The notes: generated by a model not told the origin, from the sequence alone. Counted from the stretch's first letter, positions 45,896 to 57,175 are shown. The stretch: DNA of 64,000 bases from Toxorhynchites rutilus septentrionalis (GCF_029784135.1 NC_073746.1:38440878-38504877), one strand, 5' to 3'. Made by a program: numbers and translations.

Positions 45896-47459
45896 GGAAA
45901 GGGCCAAATATTTCTGACCATTTTCCCATATTTTTTTTTACTCAAAAATGGTAAGTCCTACAAAGAAGTGATCTATGGAAGAGTTTTAGGAAAATAATTG
46001 AATTTTCAGAAAAAAAAAATGTTTTCACATCCTACACTGAAAAAAACTATTTCAAAAACTAAAAGTCGATTTTCTCCAAATGGTCATCTCAAATTTTGAT
46101 GAAATGGCAGATAAATGGTAGATAAATATGTGCCCTAGAACTTTTCCATACATCGCAACTTGTGCATATTTGAAGGCAAAAAAGTTTTTCTAACAAAAAC
46201 TTTCTCAACATTTTTTCTCGAAAATTTTCTATTTTTTTGTGTACAGTTATAGAAAAAATCAATAACAGATAGAAATGAATTTATGATGATATGATAATAA
46301 GAAATGGACTGTGTAGATACCTAAAGGATGAATAAAATGGTTCTGCAGTTGTTGAAAATAACCAGTCGAGACCGGCAGCAAATATAAAGCGTCGGAAGAG
46401 AAATAGCATTATGTTGTTTCTGCGTAATCATCAGAATTCAACAAAGAAAAGTGTGACATTGTTCAGCAACATGAGTCAAGCCATGATCTCCAGAATTTTG
46501 AAGGATTACAAATGCAGTGCTGGTATTAACAACCCCAAGCCCCAACCCCAACGACAATTGAAAATAGAATACAGTGATAGGCAGAAAAACCCACCTTGGA
46601 TGTTTAGAAACTTTTCTCAATTTCTGGACAATTTACTCAAAGTATAGGAAGAATTTTTCGAAAGTCCCATTAATCACCGAGTTGGAGCCATTTTGGTGAT
46701 GCGGTATCTAATCTGGAACGGCCATAACAATGAACTTTAAACGCGTTTTTCTCGAAACTAGTTTTTTAAAACTGGCGTACACAATATCTCAAGTTCTACT
46801 AAACCGATTGATGTCGAATTTTTATGAATACAATCTGCTTTATATGACATAAACCACTGAAAAATGTTTTTTTTTAATATTACTATTTCAAAAAAAAAAT
46901 CGGGAAACGTAAGAAAAAACGTTTTAAATCGCCTTTCTTTTGTTCAAAAGGCCGCCATTCTGTAAATAAAAGTTTTTGACTTGTTCGAGGTTCATGCGAT
47001 AGCGACAGCTTTACTGATTCAGAATCTGTGCGATTTTTCGAGGACTGGAATCGTGTACGCCATGGCACAACTTTTTTCGAACCCCCTTACTTCATCAGCT
47101 TGTGACTATTCTGATTATGAATATTTTTTCCCGTCCACTCTTTGTTTTACTGCTAAAAAACAAATAATGGTATAATGGATACTAAAAATATTTTTTGATT
47201 TACTTCTACGGAACTCGAAAAAAACATCCGGAATTCATGTTTCTACCCTAGAATACCCCCTTAAAACCTCTGAGTGACTCCTCGTTTCATAATGTTATGA
47301 CAGCTAGAGCTGTGCAATATTGAAGCGATATAAACAAAGTGTAGTTTACATTGCATTAACCCTCCTGTACTTGCACGCAAAAACGTTACTCGTATAATCA
47401 CAGACTGCGCGTGTCTCTGTGATATTGCAATTGTGTATTTTCAATTTAATATAAATATA
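45896..47459. other. AT-rich DNA; possible Tc1-like N-terminal trace
   Basis: Mostly repetitive-looking AT-rich sequence. The frame 46411-46647 encodes FLRNHQNSTKKSVTLFSNMS followed by QAMISRILKDYK, which faintly resembles a Tc1-type helix-turn-helix. I give this low weight because nothing after it looks like a catalytic core and no terminal repeats are visible. Nothing else could be identified. Confidence 0.3.
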
Positions 47460-47464
47460 CAGCC

Positions 47465-47700
47465 ATTCCATGCCAAATCGATATAGTGGTTCTCAGATTT
47501 TCGTCAAAAGTGGTAGTAGTTTGTTCTTTATTGCAAATTATGAGACCCGTATTTCTTTATTTTTTTGTTAGGGTGACCATTTCCATTGTAGAATGGTCCA
47601 AAAAAACCATTTTTTCGCATTTTTACCAAAAATGACTTTTTTTAAAAATTCATAACTTTTGAACTACTAGACCGATTCAGATGATCGACATATAAAAAAA
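47465..47700 (-). repeat. Inverted relative of the 14039-14425 MITE region
   Basis: The plus strand reads ATATAGTGGTTCTCAGATTT, then CGTCAAAAGTGG and TGAGACCCGTATTTCTTTAT. These are the reverse complement of about 14420-14347 and then the parallel of the 14048-14062 terminal sequence. The following ACTTTTTTTAAAAATTCATA, then ACTTTTGAAC and ATGATCGACATAT, matches 14140-14200. The copy is missing its other terminal repeat. Confidence 0.6.
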
Positions 47701-47901
47701 AAATAATCACCTAAAAACAATATGAAAAAACTATAGCGCCTTCAGTTCCCGATACTATGAAAACAATAAAAAACGAATGCAATCAATAATAACGAGAGCA
47801 GAATTCAAATTTTCTGCAGGTATGGTTTTTTTTTAAAAGAAGGCCAGAAATTGGCTTTAATTTGTTATGTAATTGTTGTTATGTTATGTCATAAATTACA
47901 G

Positions 47902-48127
47902 TGCACCCGTGCCGGGTGTCCGGGTTCGATTCCCGTTCTGGCCGGGGGATTTTTCATTAAAGAAATTTCCTTCGACTTGCACTTTGATCACGCGTATTCT
48001 AGAGCTTGCCGCTCAAATACATTGTGTGTGTTATTTGGCTTAGGAAATCTCAACTGAGTATTAATAAATGACGCTAGTTAATGCATACGTTGAGACGGCA
48101 AAAGTTCCATAGGGAACGTTAACACCA
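47902..48127 (+). mobile_element. tRNA-derived SINE, head deleted
   Basis: It shares TCGGGTTCGATTCCCGTTCTGGNCGGGG-type sequence (box B region), ACTTGCAC, CACGCGTATTCTAGAGCTTG, TGTTATTTGGC, AAATCTCAACT and GAACGTTA with the full SINE at 56578-56856, in order. The box A region (GTGGCCGAGTGGTTAG) is missing here, so it cannot start Pol III transcription. The diverged tail lacks the GAA repeats and no target duplication is visible. It is an older copy. Confidence 0.8.
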
Positions 48128-48156
48128 TTCAATATAATATGGGAATGTCATACATA

Positions 48157-48615
48157 TCAGAGAAAAGAGAGAAGAGAGAAGAGAGAAGAGAGAAGAGAGA
48201 AGAGAGAAGAGAGGAAGAGAGAAGAGAGAAGAGAGAAGTGAGAAGAGAGAAGAGAGAAGAGAGAAGAGAGAAGAGAGAAGAGAGAAGAGAGAAGAGAGAA
48301 GAGAGAAGAGAGAAGAGAGAAGAGAGAAGAGAGAAGAGAGAAGAGAGAAGAGAGAAGAGAGAAGAGAGAAGAGAGAAGAGAGAAGAGAGAAGAGAGAAGA
48401 GAGAAGAGAGAAAGAGAGAAGAGAGAAGAGAGAAGAGAGAAGAGAGAAGAGAGAAGAGAGAAGAGAGAAGAGAGAGAAGAGAAGAGAGAGAGAGAAGAGA
48501 GAAGAGAGAAGAGAGAAGAGAGAAGGAGAGAAGAGAGAAGAGAGAAGAAGAGAAGAGAGAAGAGAGAAGAGAGAAGAGAGAAGAGAGAAGAGAGAAGAGA
48601 TAGGAGAGTAGAGAG
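48157..48615. repeat. Heptanucleotide array (GAGAGAA)n
   Basis: About 450 bp of a purine-only 7-bp tandem repeat, with occasional single-base slips (for example near 48208, 48410, 48473, 48522 and 48549). The pure purine strand could form triplex or other non-B structures. It gives long spurious frames on both strands (48119-48714), none of which should be called genes. Confidence 0.95.
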
Positions 48616-49665
48616 TAGTCTCACCGAAACATAGTCTCTTAGCCATGTTTCTGTTTCTCTTAACTGGAAAATCATTCCTTCAAAGTCTTTCACCTCACGC
48701 TCCAATAATTCCAAGCCATTTTCCGCCCGGGAGATCTTCTCAGTAATATGTGATTTTTTTATTTACTCGAAAGTCAATCTGCTCAAGCTTTACCGAAAAT
48801 AACGGTGGAACGTGGACTCAAGAATCAAGCAGATGGAAAATAGATCTGAACTACTTTATCAATTGTGAAAAAAATATGTCAGATATTTTGGAAAATCTAC
48901 AGCTGCTGCTGGAAAAAAGCGAATGACTCATAAAAAGAGCGTTGTTCGAATTAATCTAATATTTATTTAAAATATCGATAAAACTATATTTTGAGCAAGT
49001 TTATTATTATGGGTTTCATTATTTCAAACAACCACTAGAATCCTAAATTGTATTGTTTATGCAAATAGTAGTTATATAACAAAATCACTAAAAAAAATTT
49101 GAAGATTTTTTATGGTGATAATATTAAGAGATGCGATCAAATCTTTAGCATTGACTCTAAATTTAGTGTTTATTCCTAATTTTTCAACCTACTGCCTACA
49201 ACTACTACTAAAACCTACAACCTCTAGCTATATTTTTTCAAATATTTCAAGTTTACTCTGAAATGCATACGCTCTTTCGAAGAACTACTCTTTATCATGA
49301 AAAAAAAACTTTCAATCCGTAAAAAATACTCAGTTTTCTAAGGCAAATACATGTGCAACGTTCCATTCAAATCGGAACCATTTAAATTCTGTAAATCCGT
49401 AATTTGGCGTGGAAATGCTCACCCGTGTTTTCCTCAAATATTTCTATTTACCATTCTTCTCCATGAAATTGTCAATAAATGGAGGCGCTTCGTAATTCAT
49501 TTTAAGATGTGTCAATAAAGCTAGAAACACGACAACATTCCGACACGACAATCTTATTAGAACTAAACTGTGTAGTTCATATTTTTTAGTTATATATTAG
49601 AGGGAAATGAACTGCAAAGTTTAAAGCCTCTCAAATAAAAACAAGGCAGGAAGGGTTTTATACTA

Positions 49666-49912
49666 TTATAATACCATTGCTTCAGTACTTTCTATTATAT
49701 CCCACCCATTGCTCGAACTTTTCTCAGAACACGGTCCAGCATCCAACGCACTAGCTGCTTTCTCGCTTGTTTTGGCTACCAAACCCCATTTTTGCTTGAA
49801 CTTCTTCTCGTCACCTTCGGGAAAACCCTTCGTCTTGAGTTTGCCCTTTGAAATGGACCAGCATTCCACAAATGGACTCCGGGATGTTAGAGGAATCGCC
49901 TCAATAACGTTT
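49666..49912 (-). CDS. Possible coding exon, unidentified
   Basis: On the minus strand the frame reads from about 49912 as HVNVIEAIPLTSRSPFVECW, then SISKGKLKTKGFPEGDEKKF, and ends NGWDIIESTEAMVL with a stop at 49666-49668. The composition (balanced charged residues, no simple repeats) is more protein-like than the other small frames, and the frame is open upstream to a stop only about 15 bases before a possible splice acceptor. I recognise no family. It may be a 3' terminal exon of a host gene or a piece of an element's ORF1. The listed start is not a start codon. Confidence 0.25.
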
Positions 49913-50237
49913 ACATGAAATGATCTTTAAGAACTAAATGGCAAGTATTGATTTTTAACCTCCAATAGATTTTTACAACTTCGGTTTTTTTCTGTGAACT
50001 GATAAATAAAACGCTTCAGAAATTATATTTGTTAAGACACGGTGAGCAACACCGATTATTCAAATTATATTGCGTCACAATTCTTCATTTGATCGTGAAT
50101 TATCATATTATATTTTTGAATACCCGAAGAGGGACGTTGTGCATGGGTATCCTGGGAAGGCAACCGAATCTCCGGGACTCAAAATATATAAAAACTTTTA
50201 TCTGAAGGTTTGTTTGTTTGACGCCATACGCGTACAC
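49913..50237. other. Intergenic DNA
   Basis: No feature recognised between the possible exon and the piggyBac-type MITE. Confidence 0.4.
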
Positions 50238-50241
50238 TTAA

Positions 50242-50361
50242 CCCTTTCCCGTACAACATCGAGTCTCACTCGTGGGTACTTGAATAACATAGGGCGCTAG
50301 AACGCTCAGCATGCTAGTGAAATGACATGACGTGTGACGTATTAAATAATACGGGAAAGGG
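50242..50361. mobile_element. piggyBac-type MITE, 120 bp, TTAA target duplication
   Basis: CCCTTTCCCGTA at 50242-50253 and TACGGGAAAGGG at 50350-50361 are perfect inverted repeats. They are flanked exactly by TTAA at 50238-50241 and 50362-50365. TTAA duplication with CCC...GGG tips is diagnostic of the piggyBac superfamily. At 120 bp it is non-coding and would depend on a transposase elsewhere. Confidence 0.92.
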
Positions 50362-50365
50362 TTAA

Positions 50366-52297
50366 TGCAATATGTATTCTCATCGCCATCTGTTGAGGAA
50401 TACTTTGGTAAAAGCGGTAAAAACTCCATTTCCATTTGTATCACTTGCCTCTACAATCATTATAAGTTTTCATATTATTCACAACAGGGATCGTTCCCCT
50501 ACTCTCCTGCGACGAACAAGTACCAAACCGGGTTTCATGAACTCGGCGGGAGGTCGCATAATTGCAAATATCTGATATCGAACATATTGCGAGAAGAAAC
50601 TGTCGCGGGTGGAGATCAATTTATTTTAATATTCCTCATCAATCATCGGCGCTGAGTGTGACTGTGTACTTTCGTCGAAGAAGCAAGTGAAAAAGCATTT
50701 GATTATCGTTGTCGTCGTTATCAATAACCACCGTTTATTGCGTCAGAAGCTGCTGGAAACAAAATACTCCCCTGCAATTCGCTGTCGACGGAAAAAGATG
50801 CGTTATAGATTCAGATTGGTTCCAATCTCTTCCCTCGAGTCATGCTCCATTAGTGGTGTTCAGCAGAGCAGTGTGCAGAGGAGCTGCACTTCCCGAGTAA
50901 CTCGAGTACCGTTTCTGGAATGCTGTAAATATTTTCCTGCTCTTCACATCCACTGACACCGGAGATGCTATCATATCGCCATGTAAGGTTCCAATTTCGT
51001 GTAATCTATTATGGTTTCATCGTTTGTTCTTTATCGTTTCCATCTCTCTCACTCCACCTCTGTCTCTGGACCCATCCTTGTCTGCGACCATATAATGGGC
51101 TGACGAAATGGTCGATAGAACCATTTATCTTATTCCCGTCGTCGTCGTCCTTTCGATTCTCGATTTTTGTCTCATTTGAACGGGAAACAATTTTTAAAAT
51201 TGCTCATCGAAACGTGAGATGGCACTTTCGCAAGAGATTTGCTTTGTCTTGTCCGCCCCCGGAAGCTTTGGCTTGATCGTTTTTAATGTTGCGCCATGAA
51301 TACAAAGGGGCTCCCGGACATTGTCATTTGCTGTGATTGGTTTTTATGATCGGCTGCCAATCGATGCGTTTAGTTTTAGTGGTTCCATAATGAGTTGTTA
51401 TATGTTGGTTTTTCTAGGCGGAGACAGTCTTCTTCGTTGCTCGTTGTGGCTTTACGTCTACACAAATACGAAAAGAAACATCAATTTTTAGACAGATTCA
51501 CATTTTCAGAGAATGGTTTTTGGCTAACACTATAGAGTTCATCAAGTGCAAACGGTTCCTAACATTTTAACAAACTTTTAAATTGGAATAAATTCTACGC
51601 TGAGTCTTTTGAGGTTATTTACTATTGAGGCTAGAAGCGTCGTTTAACAGACCAAACTCGTCGACAAAGACCTTATTCAATGAAACGAAATTTCTAGGTT
51701 TTGTCCCCCATATTCATCTTCTCACAAGGCTACACTAATCAACAAATTTCGAAGCTTACCAAATATCATCGAACGACTACCCCATTCAGACCTATTATCA
51801 CGGTTAGTACAATAGAGTTGCCCCCGTAACGTATTTCTCTAAAAGGCCATTCACCCTTACTTCAGCCTATGTTCAAAGACGGCAATGTAATTGGATCCAT
51901 ATTTATACAACATAACTCGTGCCTTGTTGAGACGCTTCGTTATTCTTTTTATCTCTATTATTTGCACCGATTGACAGGTGAAATGATAAGGATGTACTGA
52001 TATGTACACATGTCTGGGTTGTACAATGTTTCGGGCTTCACACCTGAAGGTATCCAACGATATCATCATTATCATCGTTTATTTTGTCGTTTTTGTTTCT
52101 TTGTTTCTGTCAAAAGGGATGGGAATAATGATGTTTGTTGTTACATTCATGTTACAACGTATCAGACCGCATCAATCAAGAAACCTTTCGTTACATCGAG
52201 TAAAACGAATTGACTAATGGCTTCATATTGAGATTATAGAGATTATATAGTTCTCGCTAATTATACTGTGAAACTTATCTAAAAAGTAAATCACGCT
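50366..52297. other. Gene-poor intergenic DNA
   Basis: No gene or repeat edge that I can support. The frames at 50687-50956, 50965-51276 and 52002-52217 overlap one another in several frames and lack recognisable domains. Confidence 0.4.
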
Positions 52298-52532
52298 CAA
52301 CTTTTCAATAGGACCTATCTGTTTTGATCGATTCTCTTCATCGACATTCTCTACCGTCAATAACTCAACGGTAAAAGAATTCCCTGATGTGGTTCCCTGA
52401 CCAGGATTCTAGAAGAAAGCCTCATTTATCAATCTATCTGACCCGAAAACTCGTCTAGAAGGCAGTTATTATCTGGAGAGAAAGTCAATGAAGCGAATCG
52501 ATCAAAACAGATAGGTCCTATTGAAAAGGTTG
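52298..52532. mobile_element. Foldback MITE with ~44-bp inverted repeats
   Basis: CAACTTTTCAATAGGACCTA, continuing TCTGTTTTGATCGATTCTCTTCA (52298-52340), is repeated in inverted orientation at 52489-52532 with about two changes. The 150-bp centre is non-coding. It ends only seven bases before the DD37E element that starts at 52540. Its inner GATCGATT(C/T)TCTTCATC sequence resembles the inner arms of the MITE at 41420-41690. Confidence 0.8.
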
Positions 52533-52539
52533 ATTGGTA

Positions 52540-53836
52540 AAGGGTGTGTCACATCAAATTGCATCACGGAGAAAACGCTGTAGAAATTTAATTTTTAGGA
52601 ATTATATCTTCAACTTTCGCTTATAATCAGATAAGAGTGTATAGATCACGTTGGCCATGCTTCACTGTCAATTTTTCGTAAATTTGGAAAAATGTCGTTG
52701 AACGAAAAAGAGCGTCGTGAATTAATCCTGTGCACTCATTTCGAGAATCCGGAGTTGTCACATCGGGACATCGGTAAGATGCTGGGAATCGTCCAATCCA
52801 CGGTCAGCAGAGTACTAAAACGATACTTCGAGAACCTAACCATCGACCGGAAGGTGAAGAACGGCAAAAATTGATGCTTTGTCAGTGAAAAAGATCATAA
52901 GTGCGTAGTTAAGCAGTTTAGACGTGATCCGAGAAGTTCGGTCCGGGATGTCACCAATAAGCTGAATTTGTCAAGTTCATTCGTCCAGCGAACCAAGCAG
53001 CGGGAGGGCCTGCGTACATACAAGGTTCAGAAGGCTCCTAACCGCGACGAAAGGCAAAACATGGTGGGGAAGACGCGAGCCCGGAAGCTGTACACCGAAA
53101 TGCTGACGAAGCCGCATTGCCTGGTAATGGACGACGAAACCTACGTCAAAGCGGACTTTCGTCAGCTGCCGGGCCTGTTGTTCTTCTCCGCAGAGGACAA
53201 ATTCAGCGTTCCGGAGGAGATTCGCAAGCAGAAACTATCCAAGTTTGCCAAAAAGTACATGGTGTGGTAAGCGATCTGCTCTTGCGGAAAGCGGAGCGCC
53301 CCCTTCGTGATGACCGGCACGGTAAACGGGCAGGTTTACCTTAAGGAGTGCTAACAGAAGCACTTACTACCACTATTGAAGCAGCACGAGGGCACGACCA
53401 TCTTCTGGCCGGATCTCGCTTCGTGCCACTATTCAAAGGACGTGTTGGAGTGGTACGAAGCCCACGGGGTCACCTTCGTGCCAAAGGAAATAAACCCGCC
53501 CAACGCGCCGGAGCTTCGCCCAATAGAGAAATATTGGGCGATTATGAAGCAGGCCCTCCGGAAGAACCCAAAAGTTGTCAAATCGGAGGCGGACTTCAAG
53601 AGAAAATGGATTTCTGTTCAAAAAAACTACAACCTGACGTTGTACAGAACCTTATGGACGGGGTAAAGAGGAAGGTGCGAGCATACGGGCTTGGGCTCGA
53701 AGTATGAATAAAAAGAAAATGCCAAAAGTTGTTTAATAGTTTTTATTTTACTGTCTAAAATTTTCAAAAGGATCGGTCTTCTGGACGAATTTCTACAGCG
53801 TTTTTTCCGTGATGCAATTTGATGTGACACACCCTT
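52540..53836 (+). mobile_element. Second ITmD37E-type transposon, decayed transposase
   Basis: Inverted repeats of about 49 bp (52540-52588 and 53788-53836; tips AAGGGTGTGTCACATCAAAT) differ at one position. TA dinucleotides flank them at 52538-52539 and 53837-53838. At 1297 bp it is full length. The terminal repeats differ completely from those of the 2029-3330 element, so the two are separate families that would not be expected to share transposase binding sites. Confidence 0.92.
52692..53706 (+). pseudogene. DD37E transposase with three stops and a frameshift
   Basis: The frame from the ATG at 52692 (MSLNEKERRELILCTHFENP) carries the whole transposase layout: first helix-turn-helix at RDIGKMLGIVQSTVSRVLKR, CLVMDDETYVKADFRQLPG (first Asp), TIFWPDLASCHYS (second Asp) and PPNAPELRPIEKYWAIMK (Glu, 37 residues later). 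It is broken by in-frame stops at 52872-52874 (TGA), 53268-53270 (TAA) and 53352-53354 (TAA). A one-base frameshift in an A run near 53620 precedes VQNLMDGVKRKVRAYG. Clean terminal repeats with a dead gene suggest recent mobilisation in trans or fairly recent decay. Confidence 0.92.
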
Positions 53837-53838
53837 TA

Positions 53839-55516
53839 CACTTTTTTAATGCTTTAGTTCAGCACACTTGTGCCAAATCAAGTATTCAAATGTTTCCAAA
53901 CATAAAAATGATATTGTTTTTTCGTGATTAATAGTAGTTTAATAGCATATTTTTTTACGAATCCACACGTTTCAAATGTTTATAAAGACCAAAAGGACTG
54001 AGAAATGCAATTTATACTTGAAAATTTGAATTTATATGTTCAAAAAAAGTGATTTCTAAAGCCATGATCATAATTTCTCTTTGAATAAATTCGTTAAAAA
54101 ACATAAAAATTTGAATAATTTGAACGCCTCATGGTATTATTATCAACTAGACACAAGGGGCTTTTCAACAAACTCAAACTAGTCTTGACTACTTGTGATT
54201 TTCATGAAGAAAAATCGATTTACTTTTAATAGTTGCGTGGAAACACCCAAAATCGGACAAACCAACATCATTGAACAGATAAAAATGTGTATCGATAAGA
54301 CAGGAATACTCTTACGCCTAGATGGCTACTGTGTAATATACAACGAATGAGATCAAAAATGTACATAAATTCGGATCTATTACAACTGAATTGCTAAATG
54401 AGCCTAATGTAATAAACAGATGGGATAAAATACTCTTGAAAATTATGTATCACAATACCAACTTTTAGTTTTTTTACCGCCATGGACAACTAGGACGAAT
54501 GAAGTTAACTAGAGTCAAATTGACTGCAAAGTTAAAAAAACCTCTTTGATACAAACGAAGAAGCAGAAGGCCAAAATACATTTTGAAAAATATTCGTTTG
54601 TGCTGTCGTGTCAAATGAGAAATCCACAGTTAACGCCCACAATTTGTGTTTGACCTTTCTGACCGACTCCTATCCAAAGTAACCTTAGCCTTATTTCTTT
54701 CGTTAGTTAGTTGCTTGCTTTTTGCTTAGTCAAAGATTTTCAGTTATTTATATGCGGAAAGCAAGTGTTAGTTTAAATTATCCAGGTAAAGCATGCTACT
54801 TTAAATGTTTGATTCTTAGTTGTTAGTGTCCGACACCAATAGATTTAAATTGCGTTTATCAGAGTCGTCGTTTTGTCTCTCATCGTCGCAGCGAAAAAGG
54901 GATGACTTGGGAAAATTGGAAACGTCACTTAATGGAAATTTACCACTAAATTTGTATATGGTCGAAAGCTACAATTGTTTTAGCAGAATAGAAATTAAAA
55001 ATAAATTGAGATGCGAGAACATGGAAAAAGATCGGAGAATCATGGAGAAGATCTGTTCACGGACGGACGCAGTTACGATCATCGCGATATTTTTGGGGAT
55101 AGATCTCTAAACTCTAAAGGGTTTTATGACTCCGTTGTGAACTAGTCACGTGAAAAGGCTAGTTCACAATCAAATTCCAGTTCATTAAGTACACGAGTTC
55201 CTTACATTCTAGTAGATTGTGTTCCATTTTTGAAAATATTTGCACGTATTCGCCACTGGTAAGGATTATTTGTTTCACTGTTTTATCTCATTAATTATAA
55301 TTTCGTGTAATTTAAGTGAACAGGATTTTTTTTCACAAATGCTACATTAATTCTCTGGCTAGTCAAGAATGGACTTTAACTCTTCAACCAACAACGTCGA
55401 ACCACACTCGTGGTGATTAGACTGTGTCAAAACCTAGAACATTGAACCGCTCACTCAGCATAGTGGAACCATTCGATTTCCTCGTGTTTGGATCTTGCTG
55501 TCGAGAGGTTTTATCC
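53839..55516. other. AT-rich intergenic DNA
   Basis: No feature supported. The 96-codon frame at 54820-55110 has no recognisable motif. Confidence 0.4.
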
Positions 55517-55665
55517 ATGACACGACCGCTTAGGACGTAGGACTACGCAATCTTTTTTTTTTTTAATTTGTTGGTTTATCATTTTGGATATTATTTGCAA
55601 ACACGTTGAAATTTCATAAATAACTCTTTAGTTAAAAGCTCCGCGGACCCTGAAAAGGTTTAATA
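55517..55665 (-). repeat. ACGACCGC family member with histone-like stem-loop
   Basis: Plus-strand order: GACACGACCGC (55519), ACGTAGGACTACGC (55535-55548), TTTATCATTTTGGATATTATTT, AAATTTCATAAATAACTCTT, and finally GGACCCTGAAAAGG (55645-55658). On the minus strand the last block is a CCTTTTCAGGGTCC stem-loop remnant. The same blocks occur at 5930-6010, 28208-28330, 57885-58010 and 63505-63620. This copy keeps both the ACGACC end and the stem-loop end, so it spans most of the family unit (about 150 bp). Confidence 0.55.
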
Positions 55666-56349
55666 GCTTGCTTGGTTTTGTAGAATCATTTCGAGAAGCA
55701 ACAATTTTGTCTTGCCTTTGCGATAAAAATACGCTAATTGGCCATATGTCGCAATTTGTTTCTTTATATCAATGCACGCATTGCACTGAGTATTTAACGA
55801 GAGGCATCTTCCGTGCATCGCCATTCAACAGGCATCAAACACGCATTTAACAGATGCACACAGTTGCAGCGATAAAAATGAGACATCACGTGAATGACCG
55901 TTTATGAAAAATCGTTTCTCGACTCTCGGTCAAAACCGTCAACTTGTTGCATCAGAACAGAGCCAATGCGCACGAGAACAAATACGAATGGCAACTAAAA
56001 GTATCGAAGGTGTGCTATTCTCATGTACAGGAAATCAACAAGTTCTAAGTTTCGCGCAACGATGGTCCACAAAGCCAAACATTGATGACTAGACCTATAA
56101 TCATTTGCACTCTTCTATGTTTTCGCCTGCTTTGCCATGGCTCGGATGGTTGTGTTAATTGCAATGCCAGCACTAGAGGCAAAACGACGCAGAGTAAGCG
56201 ACCTTTGTTGTTTCGGATACAGCATGATTCTGAGAATTTTCCTCAGAGGAGATGCAATACTTATACGCTAGCGACTATGCAAGGGTGGAGCTTACTTCGC
56301 AAATATTCTCTTTTCGCTATCCCCCTTCGTTGTTTCTATTCTAGCGGCT
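55666..56349. other. Intergenic DNA
   Basis: No gene recognised. The frame at 56082-56450 runs into the left arm of the following inverted repeat and is not credible. Confidence 0.35.
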
Positions 56350-57175
56350 GCATAAGTTGCCCGTTTTTGACAGCTCTGTTCGCGAAAGGACTCAAATGGA
56401 CAAAACAAATCTTAGAAAATTTCCGATTCGATTGGTGTGCAAATCGTTAAAATCCGTTCGCTGCAAAAATAGTTATTAATGTTATCTTTATTTCATAAAA
56501 ACGTGACCTGTTTTCGGATTTGGCACCCTCAATGTAATGCGTAGTCCTACATCACAAGTAGTGCAAGTGGTTAATATGTGTGCTCCCGTGGCCGAGTGGT
56601 TAGCGTCAAACCTAACATGCCGGGGGTTCGGGTTCGATTCCCGTTCTGGTCGGGGAAATTTTTCTTCAAAGAAATTTCTTCTGACTTGCACTGTGGTCAC
56701 GCGTATTCTAGAGCTTGCCACTCAGAATGCATTCAAGGCGTGTTATTTGGCATAGAAATCTCAACTAAGTACTAATGAAAATGACGCAAGTAATACTACG
56801 TTGATACGGCGGAGTTCCTCTAGGAACGTTAGTGCCATATAAGAAGAAAGAAGAAGAAGTGGTTAATATAATACCTTTTTGTTTCTCCTAGACCAGCCTT
56901 CCATTTTTGACGTAGAACTACGTCTTTCATTAAGGGTGTCAAATCAGAAAACAGGTCACGTTTTTATGAAATAAAGTTAACGTTAATAACTATTTTGGCG
57001 ATTTACAAACTAAACGAATCGGAAATTCCGTAAGATTTGTTTAATGTGCTATACATTAGAATCCCCTGGTTTGTAAATGGTTAAAATTCATGAAAACTTG
57101 AGGCGTTTCCATTTTCCCATACATTTGTTCTGTCCATTTGTGTGCTTTCCCGAACAGACCTGTCAATAACGAGCA
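56350..57175. mobile_element. Large inverted-repeat element carrying a SINE
   Basis: Inner arms 56473-56551 and 56910-56989 match over about 78 bp (ATAAAAACGTGACCTGTTTT shared). Diverged identity continues outwards to 56401-56472 / 56990-57045. A further outer match follows, 56350-56414 with 57112-57175 (shared on one strand: ATAAGTTGC, GACAG, CTGTTCG, AAATGGACA). The right arm therefore has about 65 extra bases between inner and outer parts. Single-arm relatives occur at 29464-29560. The SINE at 56578-56856 sits in the loop and accounts for most of its length. Confidence 0.7.
56578..56856 (+). mobile_element. Full-length tRNA-derived SINE with 13-bp target duplication
   Basis: Box A (GTGGCCGAGTGGTTAG, 56588-56603) and box B (GGTTCGATTCC, 56631-56641) of an internal Pol III promoter open the element. 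A tRNA-unrelated body (CACGCGTATTCTAGAGCTTG and on) and a GAA-rich tail follow. AAGTGGTTAATAT occurs at 56565-56577 and 56857-56869, a perfect 13-bp target duplication. A decayed relative is at 47902-48127. The design matches the Feilai-type tRNA-SINEs of culicine mosquitoes; the family name is from memory. Confidence 0.92.

Noticed and set aside
48119..48714. Frames of 154-185 codons on both strands (KREERRE and SSLFSLL repeats)
   Set aside because: They translate the (GAGAGAA)n array and its complement; no codon structure independent of the repeat.
56578..56660. Functional tRNA gene
   Set aside because: Boxes A and B are present but the sequence continues into a SINE body and GAA tail with a target duplication, so it is a SINE head.
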